DNA of 64,000 bases from Purpureocillium takamizusanense (lineage: Eukaryota > Ascomycota > Sordariomycetes > Hypocreales > Ophiocordycipitaceae): NCBI RefSeq assembly GCF_022605165.1, contig NC_063071.1, positions 372,001 to 436,000 on the forward strand, in the 5' to 3' direction. A model generated the notes under the pieces. It did no database searches and was not told the DNA's origin. It was given only the letters and a program-made list of their open reading frames with translations. Below, one piece after another: positions 1-11,288 of this stretch; the first letter of the stretch is position 1; every line of letters starts with the position of its first letter. A program made the translations under genes and the position numbers.

Positions 1-192
1 GCTGCCATGGGAATCCCGCGACGCCTCCAGCTGGCCATGGAAGGCGGCCTCCCCTCGCAGCTCCAACTCGCCATGGTGATAAGAAACATTACCGGACAGA
101 ACTACTCGCCGGACAGGATATCGAGGGCTTTTAGCGGCTTTGAGGATGCAGGCAAGTAATAACGACTGCGAGCTGACGACGACGACGACGAA

Positions 193-231
<39 letters not shown>

Positions 232-2447
232 TTCTCGTCGTCGTCGTCGTCGTCGTCATCGTCGTCAAACCCCACGAAGCAAAGGTGGGAGTGAGCGCAA
301 ACGCGGCGGTCGCTGACGATGATGGTGATGAGACAGAAATGCAATCGAGGGAGCGCAACTGGCAGACTGTCCGACGGCCCCGTGTACAACGCCAGGATTG
401 CGAAATGGAGGTCGACCGCGTCTTGGACTGGGTGACGGATACAACCTTCAACAATGTCGAGCACGGAGCAGGGAACGCCCTCAACTCGGTGCAAGAGGTG
501 CAGGAGTGGCTAGAGAGAGAGCTTTGCGCCGCCGGCCCATCGACATCGGGACAGTCGGGGCCTCAGCCATCCACGTCACAGGGTTTATCAAGCAGCAACA
601 GCGGTAAGCCTCCTTTCCCCCCTCTCGGCATAGAATAAAAGCGAGTCCTCCTCGTCGTCGTCGTCGTCGTCGTCGAGGGGCTTCGTTGTTGACACATGCC
701 ATCCATCCATCCCCCTCCCACCCCCCCCCCCCCAAAACCGCTTGTCAAAGGTCTTCACTTCTGACACCAGGGGAATGTCCTCTCTCTCTACTAGACTGGT
801 GCCGTGAGCTTGTCCTGCGGGCCTTTGTGCCGGGGGGACCAGGGCCGAGTACCAGCGGCGGCAGCCATGGCGCAGCCTCCTTGCCCCTGGACCACCACGC
901 GCTCGACCCTAGGTTGGCCCTGCTGAGACACGAGCAAAAGGAGCATCGATGCTACCAGGAACTGGTGCCCGCGCCAGGGCACTCCACCATCACCTTGTCC
1001 TCGTCGTCGTCGTCGTCGTCGTCATCGTCGGCGCCGGGGTCGGTCAACGGCGGCGACGACCGCGAGGAGCGGCAGCAGCAGTGGGCGCAGCTCGTCGACA
1101 TGGCCAGGCGGTACAGCCTGGACGAGAACGTGCTCATGCAGCAGCTGGACCTGGGCCTCGAGTCGTTCCGCAACAACTTCTCCCGCCTCTGGGACACGCT
1201 GGTGGAGCACTGTCCCGCCGTCTACCGGCTCCTGTTGCACGCCGCCCACTTGGGAGTCACCTTTGCTGAGTGCGCCGACCCAACCCGCAGCCTCTTCCAT
1301 CCAAAGGGGCCCCCTGGCTGGGGCAAGAGGTCCGTGATGGCTCGCGCAATGATGAGGGCGCCGACGCTGCAGCGGGGGTCCAACGACAAGAAGACGATGG
1401 GGCGATCCGACGACAAGCAGGCGATGGGGCAGGAGTGCGACGCGTTGCTCGACATGACCAAGGTGACTCCCAGCTTCGAGATTTGCGACGAGGAAGACTT
1501 TGGGCCCCCGTGCTCATGGATCGAGGTCCCGGCAGGGCAGTGCGGTAAGTGACAATATGAAGACGGCCTTCATAGGTGATGATGTTCGATGTTGATACGC
1601 TCATGGACCCCGTGCTTCTGAAAGGCTGACCTCTTCTTCTTTTCCTTGTCTAGTCACACTTCCCACCAACAACGCATCTTCAATACAATACGACGAGGCT
1701 GCCGGCTCCTGCACGCTCTACGAGTAAGTTCTCCCCCCCTCCCCTCCCTCGCCTCAACTCCCGCCGGCAGTGCTGCCTACCTTGCCTCGTCTACTCTCAC
1801 GCCACATGCACCATTAAAATCAACCAACTTCGCGTCCCCTTACCCGAGGGGGACGGGCACGCTAAAATGGACACTGCCCCACGCAGCATCCGCAATGTTG
1901 AAAAGGTAGTCTGACGCCTGCTATTCATGTAGTCACGACTCCTGCCAGGGACGCAGCCTCGAATTCGAAGAGTCCGTGATGCGCTTCCCGACGGGCCGAG
2001 AGACGGGCCACTGGAACAATCGAGGACGATCCATCCGCTGCCGCGGGCGCCCCGACAAGAGCTCCCCGAGCAAAGCAGGAGCGTCCGGCGTGTCGTCGTC
2101 CCGACCGTCGTCGTCGTCGCCGTCGCCGTCGTCGTCGCCTCTGCCTAACGGCCCATGCGAAAATGTGGTCGACCAGCTGTGGGTCCGCTTCCAGCTGGGC
2201 AGAACGGGCTCGCGGGACCCGGTCGAAATGGTCATCAATGGCAAAGCCTTTCGGCTGACCGAGGCCGACTCGCCCCCCGTGATCCGGCCGCAGCGCGGTA
2301 TCAAGCTTCGAGACGCCTTTGGCAGCGATCAAGTGGCCCTGAGGGACATCAAGTTGGTGGGCATCCAGGCGACCGCTAAGTCGAACCCAGAAACCCCGGC
2401 GACTTTCAGCTTTCTCAGTAAGTCCACCGAGATTCCCGTTGCTTCAG

Positions 2448-2484
<37 letters not shown>

Positions 2485-3131
2485 AGTACCGTCCAAGCCC
2501 CTCGATGCCGTCCTTTCCCTGTTCCCATTCTACAATCGCCCCGTGGTCCCCGACCAGCAAACGTTAGAACAAGGAACTCGAGTATGTGTCTGTGTGTCTA
2601 GGGAGGAGAGAGTTTTCTTGCTCGCTGCTGGGTATACATACTGACTGAGCGGAACGCTTCCTCCAACCTCTAGGTCTAAGAATGCTCGCCGAGTGTGCCG
2701 GCACGCATGAAACAATCTACTGGCACGAATTCGCGGACATAAACAGCGGCAACCTCACCAGACAGGCCGGGAAAGTGTCCCAGGTGGTCTGGAGCACCCC
2801 GATCTCGCCAGGCAACTGGGTCAGGGACACACGGCCAGGCTCCCGGAATCAAGAGCCTGCGCAACAGTCCCCCCATCCCAAGGCCCACGATGAGCACAAG
2901 CCCATCCCCGCGCCGTCGGTGGCTAAGCCCGAGGAACAAATCCCCAGGCCAACGGTGGTCAAGCCCAAGAAGCAGATGTCAAAGCCGCCGGTGGCAGCTC
3001 ACGAGCCCGTTCCCAAAGCGTCGACAGCGGCCAAGCCCGAGGAGCAGATCCCCAGGCCGCCGACAGCTGAGCCCAAGCCCATCCCAGCGCCGCCGCCGGC
3101 TGCGCCCACGTTCAGACACGATGAGTTCTGA
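1..3131 (+). CDS. Enterotoxin-A-like family protein, C-terminal part (5' truncated by window)
   Basis: The gene enters from the left edge, so its N-terminus is not visible, including any ADP-ribosyltransferase domain. Visible exons are 1 to about 156, about 285 to 603, 795-1544, 1654-1723, 1933-2417 and 2674-3131. The last four junctions have GTAAGT/GTAAGC-type donors, YAG acceptors and agreeing phase; the first junction is ambiguous (GT at 156-157 or a GC donor). The third exon carries a poly-Ser run. Next come a cysteine-rich segment (SCTLY...DSCQGRSLEF...NRGRSIRC), a beta-rich stretch (DQLWVRFQLG, FRLTEADSPPVI), and a final WSTPISPGNW segment. The order resembles the C-terminal half of heat-labile-enterotoxin-like proteins of insect-pathogenic fungi. 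A Pro/Lys-rich tail of degenerate KPEEQIPRP-type units ends the protein. Family assignment rests on remembered resemblance. Secretion and toxicity cannot be judged without the N-terminus. Confidence 0.55.
193..267. repeat. (CTG)n followed by (TCG)n microsatellites
   Basis: About eleven CTG triplets run directly into about nine TCG/TCA triplets. They lie between the first two visible exons of the enterotoxin-like gene, most likely inside its intron, and blur the choice of 3' splice site because the CTG tract ends in CCAG. Confidence 0.85.
2443..2485. repeat. (GTT)n microsatellite in last intron
   Basis: About thirteen GTT triplets sit inside the last intron (2418-2673) of the enterotoxin-like gene. 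At 256 nt this intron is unusually long for the window, and the repeat contributes to that length. Confidence 0.85.
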
Positions 3132-4708
3132 AGAGCGAGGGCAAGCCGGAGTCGGAGTCGGAGCCGGGGCCGGAGAAAGAGTCGGAGAGCCGACCGATGA
3201 CGACATTGCAGGTGGTCCAAAGAAAAGCCGGAGCTGGAGCTACAGTCGGAGAGCTAGATCTGAGCCGCAACCACAACAGGATCAAGTCAGATAGTAAAGG
3301 GCTGTTGCTGCAAGAGGGGACCTCGGCGCGTGGGATACCTGAGGGACAGACTAGACAGGTCTAGCGCTCCAGACCATGCAATACATCGCTACAGCACCGA
3401 ATTCTCTCTTCCTGTTGTCTCTCTGCGGCTTTGTTGATGTCGTGATATGTGCGCTCTCCCTTCACTCACTCTCGTCCGTGGTCTTGCGTCATGAAGAAAG
3501 AGGTCCATGGGATATGACACGGCATGGCGTGAGCACGTAGCTGCCGATGTTTGGTGTGAGTACCAACCTAGCTGCCAGTGTTGTTGTAACTCGTTGTATT
3601 TTCTTTGTTCTCCTACGACTCTGTTTCGGGTAAAACTTCACCCCGCGACAGCTAGCTAGCACGGCGAGCACTGACGGACCGACTGACTGACTGGCTGCCC
3701 ATCGGCTGCCACCGAAAAAAAAGTCAATGAGTGGCTAGGGGGTGTGCTGGCGAGACGGTGTACTTTGTACGAAGCAGGTATGGGGTCATCGGTAGACGAA
3801 TGAGTCCTTGTGTGTACTGCAATGCATGGTATAAGCAAGTAGTACAAAGTACGGACTGCACTATAGAGTCGCATGCAACCGTTCTAACTAAGCGGAGAAG
3901 TTGCAGCGTGCATGTTGATATACGAGCTATTCTGCGTGTGAAGTGTCTTGTCACTCTTTGTCCTTTCGCGCCGCTCTCGATGAGTATTCGTATACTTTCC
4001 TACATTGTTAGTTTGCTTCACAAAAGGCCAGCGTGCAAGTCTAGTCAAGTCAAAGTCGCGCGACCCCTGCAGCACAACGAGAGAGAGAAGTACGGAGTAG
4101 AGAACGAAAGGTCAAGACGGGAGGAAAAAGAGGAGGCTGGTCGGGCTGGGTACCGCGGTGCGGCGCGGCCCAACCGGAGGAGGGGAGGGGCCGCGAGCGG
4201 TGACGATGATGCCCGAATTGGCGGGTCAACAGGCCAGCCACCTCGCATGCCCCCGTCTTCGACAGAAAACTGTTTGTTGGCCGGCCGCTATTGGGGGACG
4301 CGTCGGCGGTTCAGCGGTGGCCCGCCACCTCACTGTGAGCTTGTGATGCAGGAATCGCCAGTCGCATAGGGAGCGGGCCTCTGGGCCGGCGTGGTGTGGG
4401 GTCGAGATCCTGGTCGGCGCTCACCGCTGGGTGCCTTGAGACAGGCGAGCGCATGCACAAGGCGCAGAGACAAAGAAAGAATGGGCCCAGTCGGCCGTGA
4501 TGCATCCGTTGGCATGCCACCCGTCCAACCACCAACCATAGTGGACGAATGGCCGAGGCGGAGAGAGAGAGGGCTCTCCCCCTCCCGCCGCCGCTGAGCG
4601 CCCGGGCGTGACTCAAATAGCCCATGGGCCGCCCTCCCGAGTCTCGCCTTTCTCTCCTCTTCTTCCCTTCCTTCCCCAGGCGACTTGGCGGGGTGGTCCA
4701 TCAGCAGG
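3132..4708. other. Intergenic, no gene seen
   Basis: Open stretches on both strands here have poor codon bias, no recognisable domain and no convincing splice pattern. The first part, to about 3.5 kb, is probably the 3' untranslated region of the enterotoxin-like gene. Confidence 0.5.
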
Positions 4709-5593
4709 ATGGGCGCCCGCAGACTCAACTTGGTGGCGTTGGTGGCGGTCATGGTGATGGCCAGTATGGTCGTCGCCGAGACCGCCACCGGCGCTGGTGC
4801 GGCTGTCTTCTTCCTCGCGGAGGAGCGCCGGGGCCGGCCGGTCATGTCTCGGCAGCCCGGGCTCCGGACTGTGGAGCTGGCGGCGAGCAACGACCTTTTA
4901 CTATTGTACGTTGCTGCGAGACATTCCCCCTATCTGTATACCGGTTGCGTGTGTGTTTGTGTGCTGACGACAAGTTCAAGCGGCATGCGTTTCGACTGCA
5001 ACTTGTCGAATGCCTCGTCGGCCAAGTGTGCCGCGGTCACACGCGGCGGCGAGCCCGACCCCGTTCATTTCTTGGAGCGCAGTTTTGTTTTGGCGTCTTT
5101 TTACGAAGAAGAAGAAGAGAAGAGCGAGGCGCGTCTGGCGCTGGCGACCACGACAGCCGATCCGGGGCAACCCGTCGCTTACACGACTGCGACTGTGACA
5201 GCACGCAGGCGCCAGGCGACAATGGTCTTGGACACGGCTGGACGGAGGCCAGCTCATGACGCGACCGTCGGCTTCCCAGCTGACGGACTGGATTCGGATG
5301 ACGATACACGGCTTGAACGATCGGCACCGACGCCGAGGGTGCAGGCCGCGGGCCCGAGCAGCAGCATGTTCGCAGCGAAGCACGGAGCGAAGAGGAGGAG
5401 AGTGATGACAGTGGACGACGACAACGATGACGACGACCACGGCCGCACGACTTCCCTAGTACTTTCGGCCTCGATGGTGGACTGGCCCGGTGGTGGCGCA
5501 ACGCGGAGCCGACACGGCTTCGGGATGGCAGCGCTGCTGCTGGGTCGAGTGTTCGGGCTCGCGGCAGCCCCGAGTGTTGGTGTGGTTCTCTAG
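4709..5593 (+). CDS. Hypothetical secreted protein (doubtful model)
   Basis: An ATG at 4709 is followed by a good signal-peptide-like stretch (MGARRLNLVALVAVMVMAS, then VVAE). A typical intron fits at 4906-4980: donor GTACGT, branch GTGCTGAC, acceptor TTCAAG. Its 75 nt are a multiple of three and contain no stop, so read-through is also possible. The spliced reading gives 269 residues. The part just after the intron (RFDCNLSNASSAKC) looks protein-like; the C-terminal half is low-complexity and acidic, with an Arg/Lys patch, and may not be coding. No family is recognised. A long open stretch also exists on the other strand (5037-5696). Expression is not established. Confidence 0.33.
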   Translation: MGARRLNLVALVAVMVMASMVVAETATGAGAAVFFLAEERRGRPVMSRQPGLRTVELAASNDLLLLYVAARHSPYLYTGCVCVCVLTTSSSGMRFDCNLSNASSAKCAAVTRGGEPDPVHFLERSFVLASFYEEEEEKSEARLALATTTADPGQPVAYTTATVTARRRQATMVLDTAGRRPAHDATVGFPADGLDSDDDTRLERSAPTPRVQAAGPSSSMFAAKHGAKRRRVMTVDDDNDDDDHGRTTSLVLSASMVDWPGGGATRSRHGFGMAALLLGRVFGLAAAPSVGVVL

Positions 5594-7789
5594 CATTGAT
5601 GAAGGGGCAGTGTCGGTCTGGGTCACACGGCATCATGTCGCATCGTGTCGCATCGTGTTGCGTCGCGTCGCGTCGAATGCCATCGTGACGATCCACAGGC
5701 CGGCACAGGCCTTGGTAGCCGTTGCTGGATCAAGTCGCTCTTTACCAATCCAAGTCTCCTTTGTCACTTTCGAAACAGGGTGCAGACCGGCTGCGGGAGC
5801 GCAGGGACGAAAAGAGGCCCGTCGCGGATATCCAAGGTCGGGGCTGATGTCCCAGCGGTGGTGGCGACGGACGTCCAAGGCGGCCGCCGTCACGATATGA
5901 GATATGGCTACATGATGATGTATAAATGAAAAATGACAGAAACAATGAACAATTCGGAACGCGCAGCTATGTTGTTGGGCGATTCGTTGTCTGGAGGGAT
6001 GACTGCTCTCTGCTTGATGGAGAACCTGTCATCTGCTTGCTGCGTGATGTATGTGCGACGGTCGCATTCTCGACGCTCGAATGTGGGTAAAAGGCCATCC
6101 ACATGGAGGCGTCTCATCCATTGCCATCATCCAAAGAAGCCAGTCGAGATGTTAAAGGATCCAAGTCGATGGCGCGATGCAGGTCAGAAGCGATAATATG
6201 GCGGGAGTCGGGGCGGGAGTCGGCGAGCCGGGGTCGTTGGAGGGGGCTAAAGGCGGGAATGCGGGGAGGGCGCCGAAAGGAGGGGGGGTATCACCGACGG
6301 TCCGACTGCCGCAACGTCGCCCGCCGAGGCGGCATTTCCTTCATCTGTCTGCAGCAACTACGTTAGTAGTAGTCGTACCTATAGTGTATAGAATACGTAC
6401 AAGGCGAGGCATGCAGACAGTGCCGTTGTAGCACTGCAACCCGCCCGGTGAACAAGCTTAACTTTGTTCCGCCTTTGGGGCCCGCTGCCCGACACGTGTT
6501 GCAAAGCGCACGGGTGTGTGTTGTGCTCGGTCGGTCGACGCGATGTAGCACGGGGCAGCGGCACGGCGCTCTGCGGACAAGCCCGTCGGCGGGCACTGCC
6601 GTGAAACCGAAGGCGTGAATCGCCACGGCGGCTGGTGCGCATGTCGCTCCTCCGCCTTCGCTTCGCCCTCGCTTCGCAAGGACATGCGACATCTGCCATG
6701 CGAGAGTCGCGTGCGTTGGACAATGGATGGACGGCCGGATGAGACATGTCGCGCAGCAGGGGCAGCCGACTGACGATGTTCCATTCTGTCTCTGGCGCTC
6801 GTGGTGGTGACGGCAAGGGATGCAAAGACTTGAACAAAGCGCTATATTGTATTCCAGCAACATGGAAAGAACCTGCAAGTGCCTTCCTTCCCTGCTTGTC
6901 CCTCCCTCCTTCCTTCGGCCTGCTTCGGGCCATCGGCCGCCGGTCATCGGGCGTCCAGGGGCCACCAGCCCCACCGCAGCGGTAGCGCAGGCGGGCGCCC
7001 TCCATCGTCCACCTTTTGCCCGGATGGTTTATTCCCACCGACGCCCAATTCGAGGTAGCTATACCTCGTACCTGCCTACCTTGGTACCTCTAACCTTGCG
7101 GCGTGAGTTAACTTAGTGCCACGGCCGCGGGACGGAGGGCCCCCTCTCAGCGAGCACAATTCGCCCCAGCCAAGCCAAGGCAACTCTTCATTTCAAGCTT
7201 CACTCACGATGACGTCCGGCAGCGCCTCTGAGTGTATTTCACGGATGCCCGCCTGCCCGCCGCCTTCCAGGTGGGTCTGCCCCCCACCACCAGGCCGTTG
7301 AGTGTTTTGGGGTCAGGGCGGCGGCCATCAGGCTTTGCACGAGTCGCCGTGCGTCTCGCTCGGGTGTGAGTCGACAGCCAAGCCAAGGTTACCTCAGTAC
7401 TAAGGTTGGATTGGGAAAAAAAGTACAGGTACTTTGCACCAACAAGCAACCTCCAGCAGCAGCGAGCGGGCGAGCATGAACCAAACCTAAACTCCTCCAA
7501 ATTCTCCCCCGCCACTTCATCGTCGCTCACGTCTCACCCTCAGACTCGACCGCACGCACTCCTGTCACTCGCCGCCGCCGCCGTTGCCGCCGCCTGCACA
7601 CCTGCGGCTCTTTGGCCCCCGTCACCGCCACCCCCGATCCATGCTCACGGCGACTTTCTTGACGACCGCGCCCGCGCGTCTTGCCACAAGCCCGCGCTTG
7701 CCTGTCACGCCCCCCTGCTTCGTCCTCACCACCTCGCTCCGGCTCGTCGCTCCCCGGCACGCGAGCGACGACCCGAGCCCGTCTTGGTC
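5594..7789. other. Intergenic / upstream region of the Zn2Cys6 factor
   Basis: No convincing gene was found. Open stretches on the minus strand (6363-7038) lack domains and a conserved start. The last several hundred bases are pyrimidine-rich and likely hold the promoter and 5' leader of the transcription factor that starts at 7790. Confidence 0.5.
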
Positions 7790-10321
7790 ATGGACCTGGA
7801 TCCCGACTCGCCGCCTCCTCCTGCCTCCTCCTCAACCCCCGGCGCCTTTGGCACCCACGCCGCCTCGCTCTCTACCTCTGCAGCTACCACGTCTGCCTCA
7901 CAGTCTCGCCCCCCGGCCCTTGAAGTTGCCGCCTCTCATCATCACCAGCACGGCCTCGCTCACCAATTCCCGCCCTCGCGCCTCGATGCCTCCTCCTCTT
8001 CCCACGGCAACGTTTCGCCCGGCCACCGCCCTAAAAAGTCGCCTTCTACCTGCAGCACTTGTCGCATGCGCAAGGTTCGCTGCAACGGCACCCGCCCCCT
8101 CTGCTCCAATTGCCAGCGTCTCGGCTTCCCTTGCTCCTATGACGATGGCGAGTCCGAGGCTTGGGGCCTGGCGCTGCCCCGCCGTCGCGTGAAGCAGGCC
8201 TGCCTCAACTGCCACAGTCGCAAGGCCAGATGCTCCGGCCACGAGCCCTCGTGTGATCGCTGTCGCGCCCAGGGGCTCGACTGCGTCTATCGCCCCAGCA
8301 AGCGTGTGCGAGCCTCGGCGCGAGGGAGCTGTGGCGACATCAGAAGTCCCCAGAGCCATGATGACGGCGACAAGGACCGCGACAGGGCTGACGATGCTGC
8401 CCATGACAGTGACACGGCCCTGACCGACCGCCTGGGCACCGTCACCCCCAGCAACTCCAACCCCGACGTGTACGTTGCCCCTGTTCTTCCCCACCGCGTC
8501 CGGATGCATCACATGGACACTGACACTTCGCGCGCATCAAGACCCTGTCCCGACGAGTCCTTGGACGCCCTCATAGGGCGTACCCTCGACCAGTACTTCC
8601 GCCATGTCCATCACATCCCCATGTACTCCTTCTTGCATCGGGCCTCGCTCATGGAGCAGTACAACGCTGGCAAGGTCGACAAGGCCCTGCTGCTAGCCCT
8701 CATCGGCATCACCTCGTGCCTCACAGACATGGGCCCTGGCGTGTGCGAGTACGGCGACCGCTGCATCGACAACGCCGAGGCCCTCGTCTTCGCCGACTAC
8801 AAGCGACCCTCGGCATTCAAGGTTCAGGCCCTCGTCTTCATGATTAAACACCGCATCCTCTCCAACAAGTTCTCCAGCGCCTTTGTCCTGTTCAGTCTCG
8901 CCTCCCGCTATGCCGCCGCCCTTCGCCTCAACTACGACAGCCCCAACTTGTGCTTCCTCGCTCAGGAATCGCGCCGTCGCCTCATGTGGTCGCTGTACTG
9001 CATGGACTCGGGCATCTCCAGCGGCTACCGCGACTTCTCCCTGTGGCGCCCGGAAAAGATACACGTGCCGCTGCCCTGCAACGAGCGCAACTTTGAGTTC
9101 GATCTCCCGCAACCAACAGAAAAGCTGGTGCCCGAGTCGGCCGGGCCACAACCCCAGCACCCCGAGGACGTCGGCAGCAACGCCCTGCACATCCGCATCT
9201 TCCACACACGCCAGAAGATAAGCGAGTTTACCAAGGATGTGCTCGTCAGCCGCAATGTCAACACCACCGACCTGCAAACCACGGTCCTGTCGCTGCACAG
9301 CGAGCTCGACGACTTTGCCAACCGCCTCCCCGCGTCGTTTCAGTTCTCTGAAAACTCTCTCCGCCTGCGGGCCTACTCGCCGCGGATATGCGTTTTCATC
9401 ATGATTCACGTGTGGTGGCGCCAATGCCACTGCGACCTCTACCGTATCGCGCTGTCCGGCTTCCGCGATGCGCTGCCTCGCCCGATCCTCGACTCGCTCG
9501 ACGACAGCTTCATTCAACACTGCCAGCGCCAGTGCCTCGACCACTCCCTCGCCATGGTCAGCATCTTCTCCACAATGCAGAAGCTGGGCGCGAAGCCCGT
9601 CGCCGACCTTGACCTCGCCCTGTGCGCGTACCAGTGCGCCCGCATGCTCAAGTACGCCTTCCACGTCAATGGCGACAAGTTTGGCCTCACCGCGGACGGC
9701 GTCACCGAACAGGCCAGGGTGTGTCTGCGGACCATCAAGCAGTGCTGCAAGGGCCCTGCCGCCGCGGCCATTGTCGCCGAGCTCGAGTCCCTCATCGCCC
9801 GCGGCCTGGGCGCGCCCGCCTCGCCCGCCAACATCTCCAGCCCGGATACGTTTAGGATCAACGGCATGCCCAACGGGCAGTCGTCGGGCCGCAACGCCGT
9901 GCTAAGGAGCATCGAGGTCACCGATGACCCGGACGTCGTGTCCCACACCAACGGCAACTTCACATCGGCGCCGTCGAGCAACAAAATGGCGCGACTGTCA
10001 CTGCCGGATGCCGTAATGGGCAGTAGTGACCCTTGGGCCGCGGAGAACACAAGCAGCAACGGCAGCAGCAGCAACAATAACAACAACGGCAACCACAGCT
10101 TCGCTGCTGTCGGCCCACCGTCCATGTCCGAGACGGCGGCACGCAGCGCCGACGACTTCACCACGTCGGAGCTCAACAACGCGTACGAGGGCGCGCTCGA
10201 CGGGCTGGGGCTCGACAACGGGCTCGACCACGCCATGGGCATCGACCTGTCGCCGTGGCCACCGACGACGAGCGGGGAGTTTGTGTGGCCCGAGTTTCTC
10301 AACGGCGGGGTGGGCGTGTAG
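7790..10321 (+). CDS. Transcription factor with two tandem Zn2Cys6 clusters
   Basis: Predicted nuclear DNA-binding regulator of 843 residues, read without introns. The frame is open from 7406, but the first ATG in it is at 7790, so that start is chosen. Two complete Zn(II)2Cys6 clusters follow each other. The first has Cys 88, 91, 98, 105, 108 and 115 (CSTCRMRKVRC...CSNC). The second has Cys 138, 141, 148, 155, 158 and 165 (CLNCHSRKARC...CDRC). Spacing is C-x2-C-x6-C-x6-C-x2-C-x6-C in both. From about residue 258 comes the fungal-specific 'middle homology' domain (LDQYFRHVHHIPMYSFLH; SRRRLMWSLYCMDSGISSGY). The C-terminus has an Asn/Ser run and an acidic, Trp-containing end suited to activation. 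Most family members have one cluster, so the doubling is unusual. Target genes are unknown. Confidence 0.9.
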   Translation: MDLDPDSPPPPASSSTPGAFGTHAASLSTSAATTSASQSRPPALEVAASHHHQHGLAHQFPPSRLDASSSSHGNVSPGHRPKKSPSTCSTCRMRKVRCNGTRPLCSNCQRLGFPCSYDDGESEAWGLALPRRRVKQACLNCHSRKARCSGHEPSCDRCRAQGLDCVYRPSKRVRASARGSCGDIRSPQSHDDGDKDRDRADDAAHDSDTALTDRLGTVTPSNSNPDVYVAPVLPHRVRMHHMDTDTSRASRPCPDESLDALIGRTLDQYFRHVHHIPMYSFLHRASLMEQYNAGKVDKALLLALIGITSCLTDMGPGVCEYGDRCIDNAEALVFADYKRPSAFKVQALVFMIKHRILSNKFSSAFVLFSLASRYAAALRLNYDSPNLCFLAQESRRRLMWSLYCMDSGISSGYRDFSLWRPEKIHVPLPCNERNFEFDLPQPTEKLVPESAGPQPQHPEDVGSNALHIRIFHTRQKISEFTKDVLVSRNVNTTDLQTTVLSLHSELDDFANRLPASFQFSENSLRLRAYSPRICVFIMIHVWWRQCHCDLYRIALSGFRDALPRPILDSLDDSFIQHCQRQCLDHSLAMVSIFSTMQKLGAKPVADLDLALCAYQCARMLKYAFHVNGDKFGLTADGVTEQARVCLRTIKQCCKGPAAAAIVAELESLIARGLGAPASPANISSPDTFRINGMPNGQSSGRNAVLRSIEVTDDPDVVSHTNGNFTSAPSSNKMARLSLPDAVMGSSDPWAAENTSSNGSSSNNNNNGNHSFAAVGPPSMSETAARSADDFTTSELNNAYEGALDGLGLDNGLDHAMGIDLSPWPPTTSGEFVWPEFLNGGVGV

Positions 10322-11288
10322 CGCTCAGTGCTATTGCTGTGGGCTTTCTCCGCATGGCGTGACGTAGACGAGCAATCTGGATGACATATATGACACTAAA
10401 GGAAGGGCTTTTTAGATCGACACGGGATGATGAGACGATAACGTTGCGGATAGACGTGGCACGCAATGACCATCTTTGGGAAGGGAAAGCAGGTAAATGG
10501 TGCTCTCTTGTTCAAGGGGTCGGCGGATCATCATCATCATCATCATCATTATGGGTGGCGACGATGATAATGAAAAATGACGGTAGCAGGAGCAGCAGCA
10601 GCAGCAGCAGGAGCGAGTTTTGGATATACCCCCCCTTTTGCCACCACCAGCACCTACGTTACCATAGAGAGCAAGGAAGTACGCGACCGTACGCACGCAC
10701 GCGCGCACGTGCACGTCGTCAGCGTCTTGGACAAAACAAATGAAGAAATAATCATCATCACAACTTTGCAGACCGCCGACAGGGCGTACAATGCATGTAT
10801 ATGTGATTGTGATTCACCGTCTCTGCAACGGGCCGCGGGTGGATGGATGCCCTGCTTCCGCCGTCATGACCGCACACTAGTAGTCATGATGCTGTTTCGC
10901 AACAAGGTAGGTAGCTCAGTAGCCACCTACCTATGTAGACTGGACTGCTTACTACTACGTGTGAGCACGGCCATGCCACTTACTTGCAGGCCGTGTCGTA
11001 AAAGACGACCAAAGTAAATACCAGCAAAGCTAAAGACCTATATTACACTCACACAAATACACGCATATTCGTGTGTGCAGATAGATGCCCCCGGATTTTA
11101 TACGCCCGCCATTCATTCGCTCGCTTTCTCCACATGCCATGCCACCGCTACAGTGTCAAACGAAACACCTGCCTCAAAAAAGGAAGGAAAAATAATAGTA
11201 AAAGCTCAAGCAACTCGCCATGCAACCGGTTCGGGAAAGGGACCAAGGGGAACCCGGACCGGAAAATAAGAAAGAAGAGATGAACACG
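10322..11288. other. Convergent 3' intergenic region
   Basis: The transcription factor (+) and PARP gene (-) end towards each other here. The stretch holds short ATC/TCA and AGC triplet runs (about 10530-10610) and no gene that I can support. Confidence 0.6.

Noticed and set aside
4330..4890. 186-codon minus-strand frame
   Set aside because: It overlaps the start and signal peptide region of the plus-strand candidate and has no domain or consistent codon use.
10905..10945. Possible tRNA (TAGCTCAGT, A-box-like)
   Set aside because: No B-box GGTTCRANYC at the right distance and no cloverleaf pairing. It is part of a GGTAGG/CCTACC palindromic stretch. No tRNA was found anywhere in the window.
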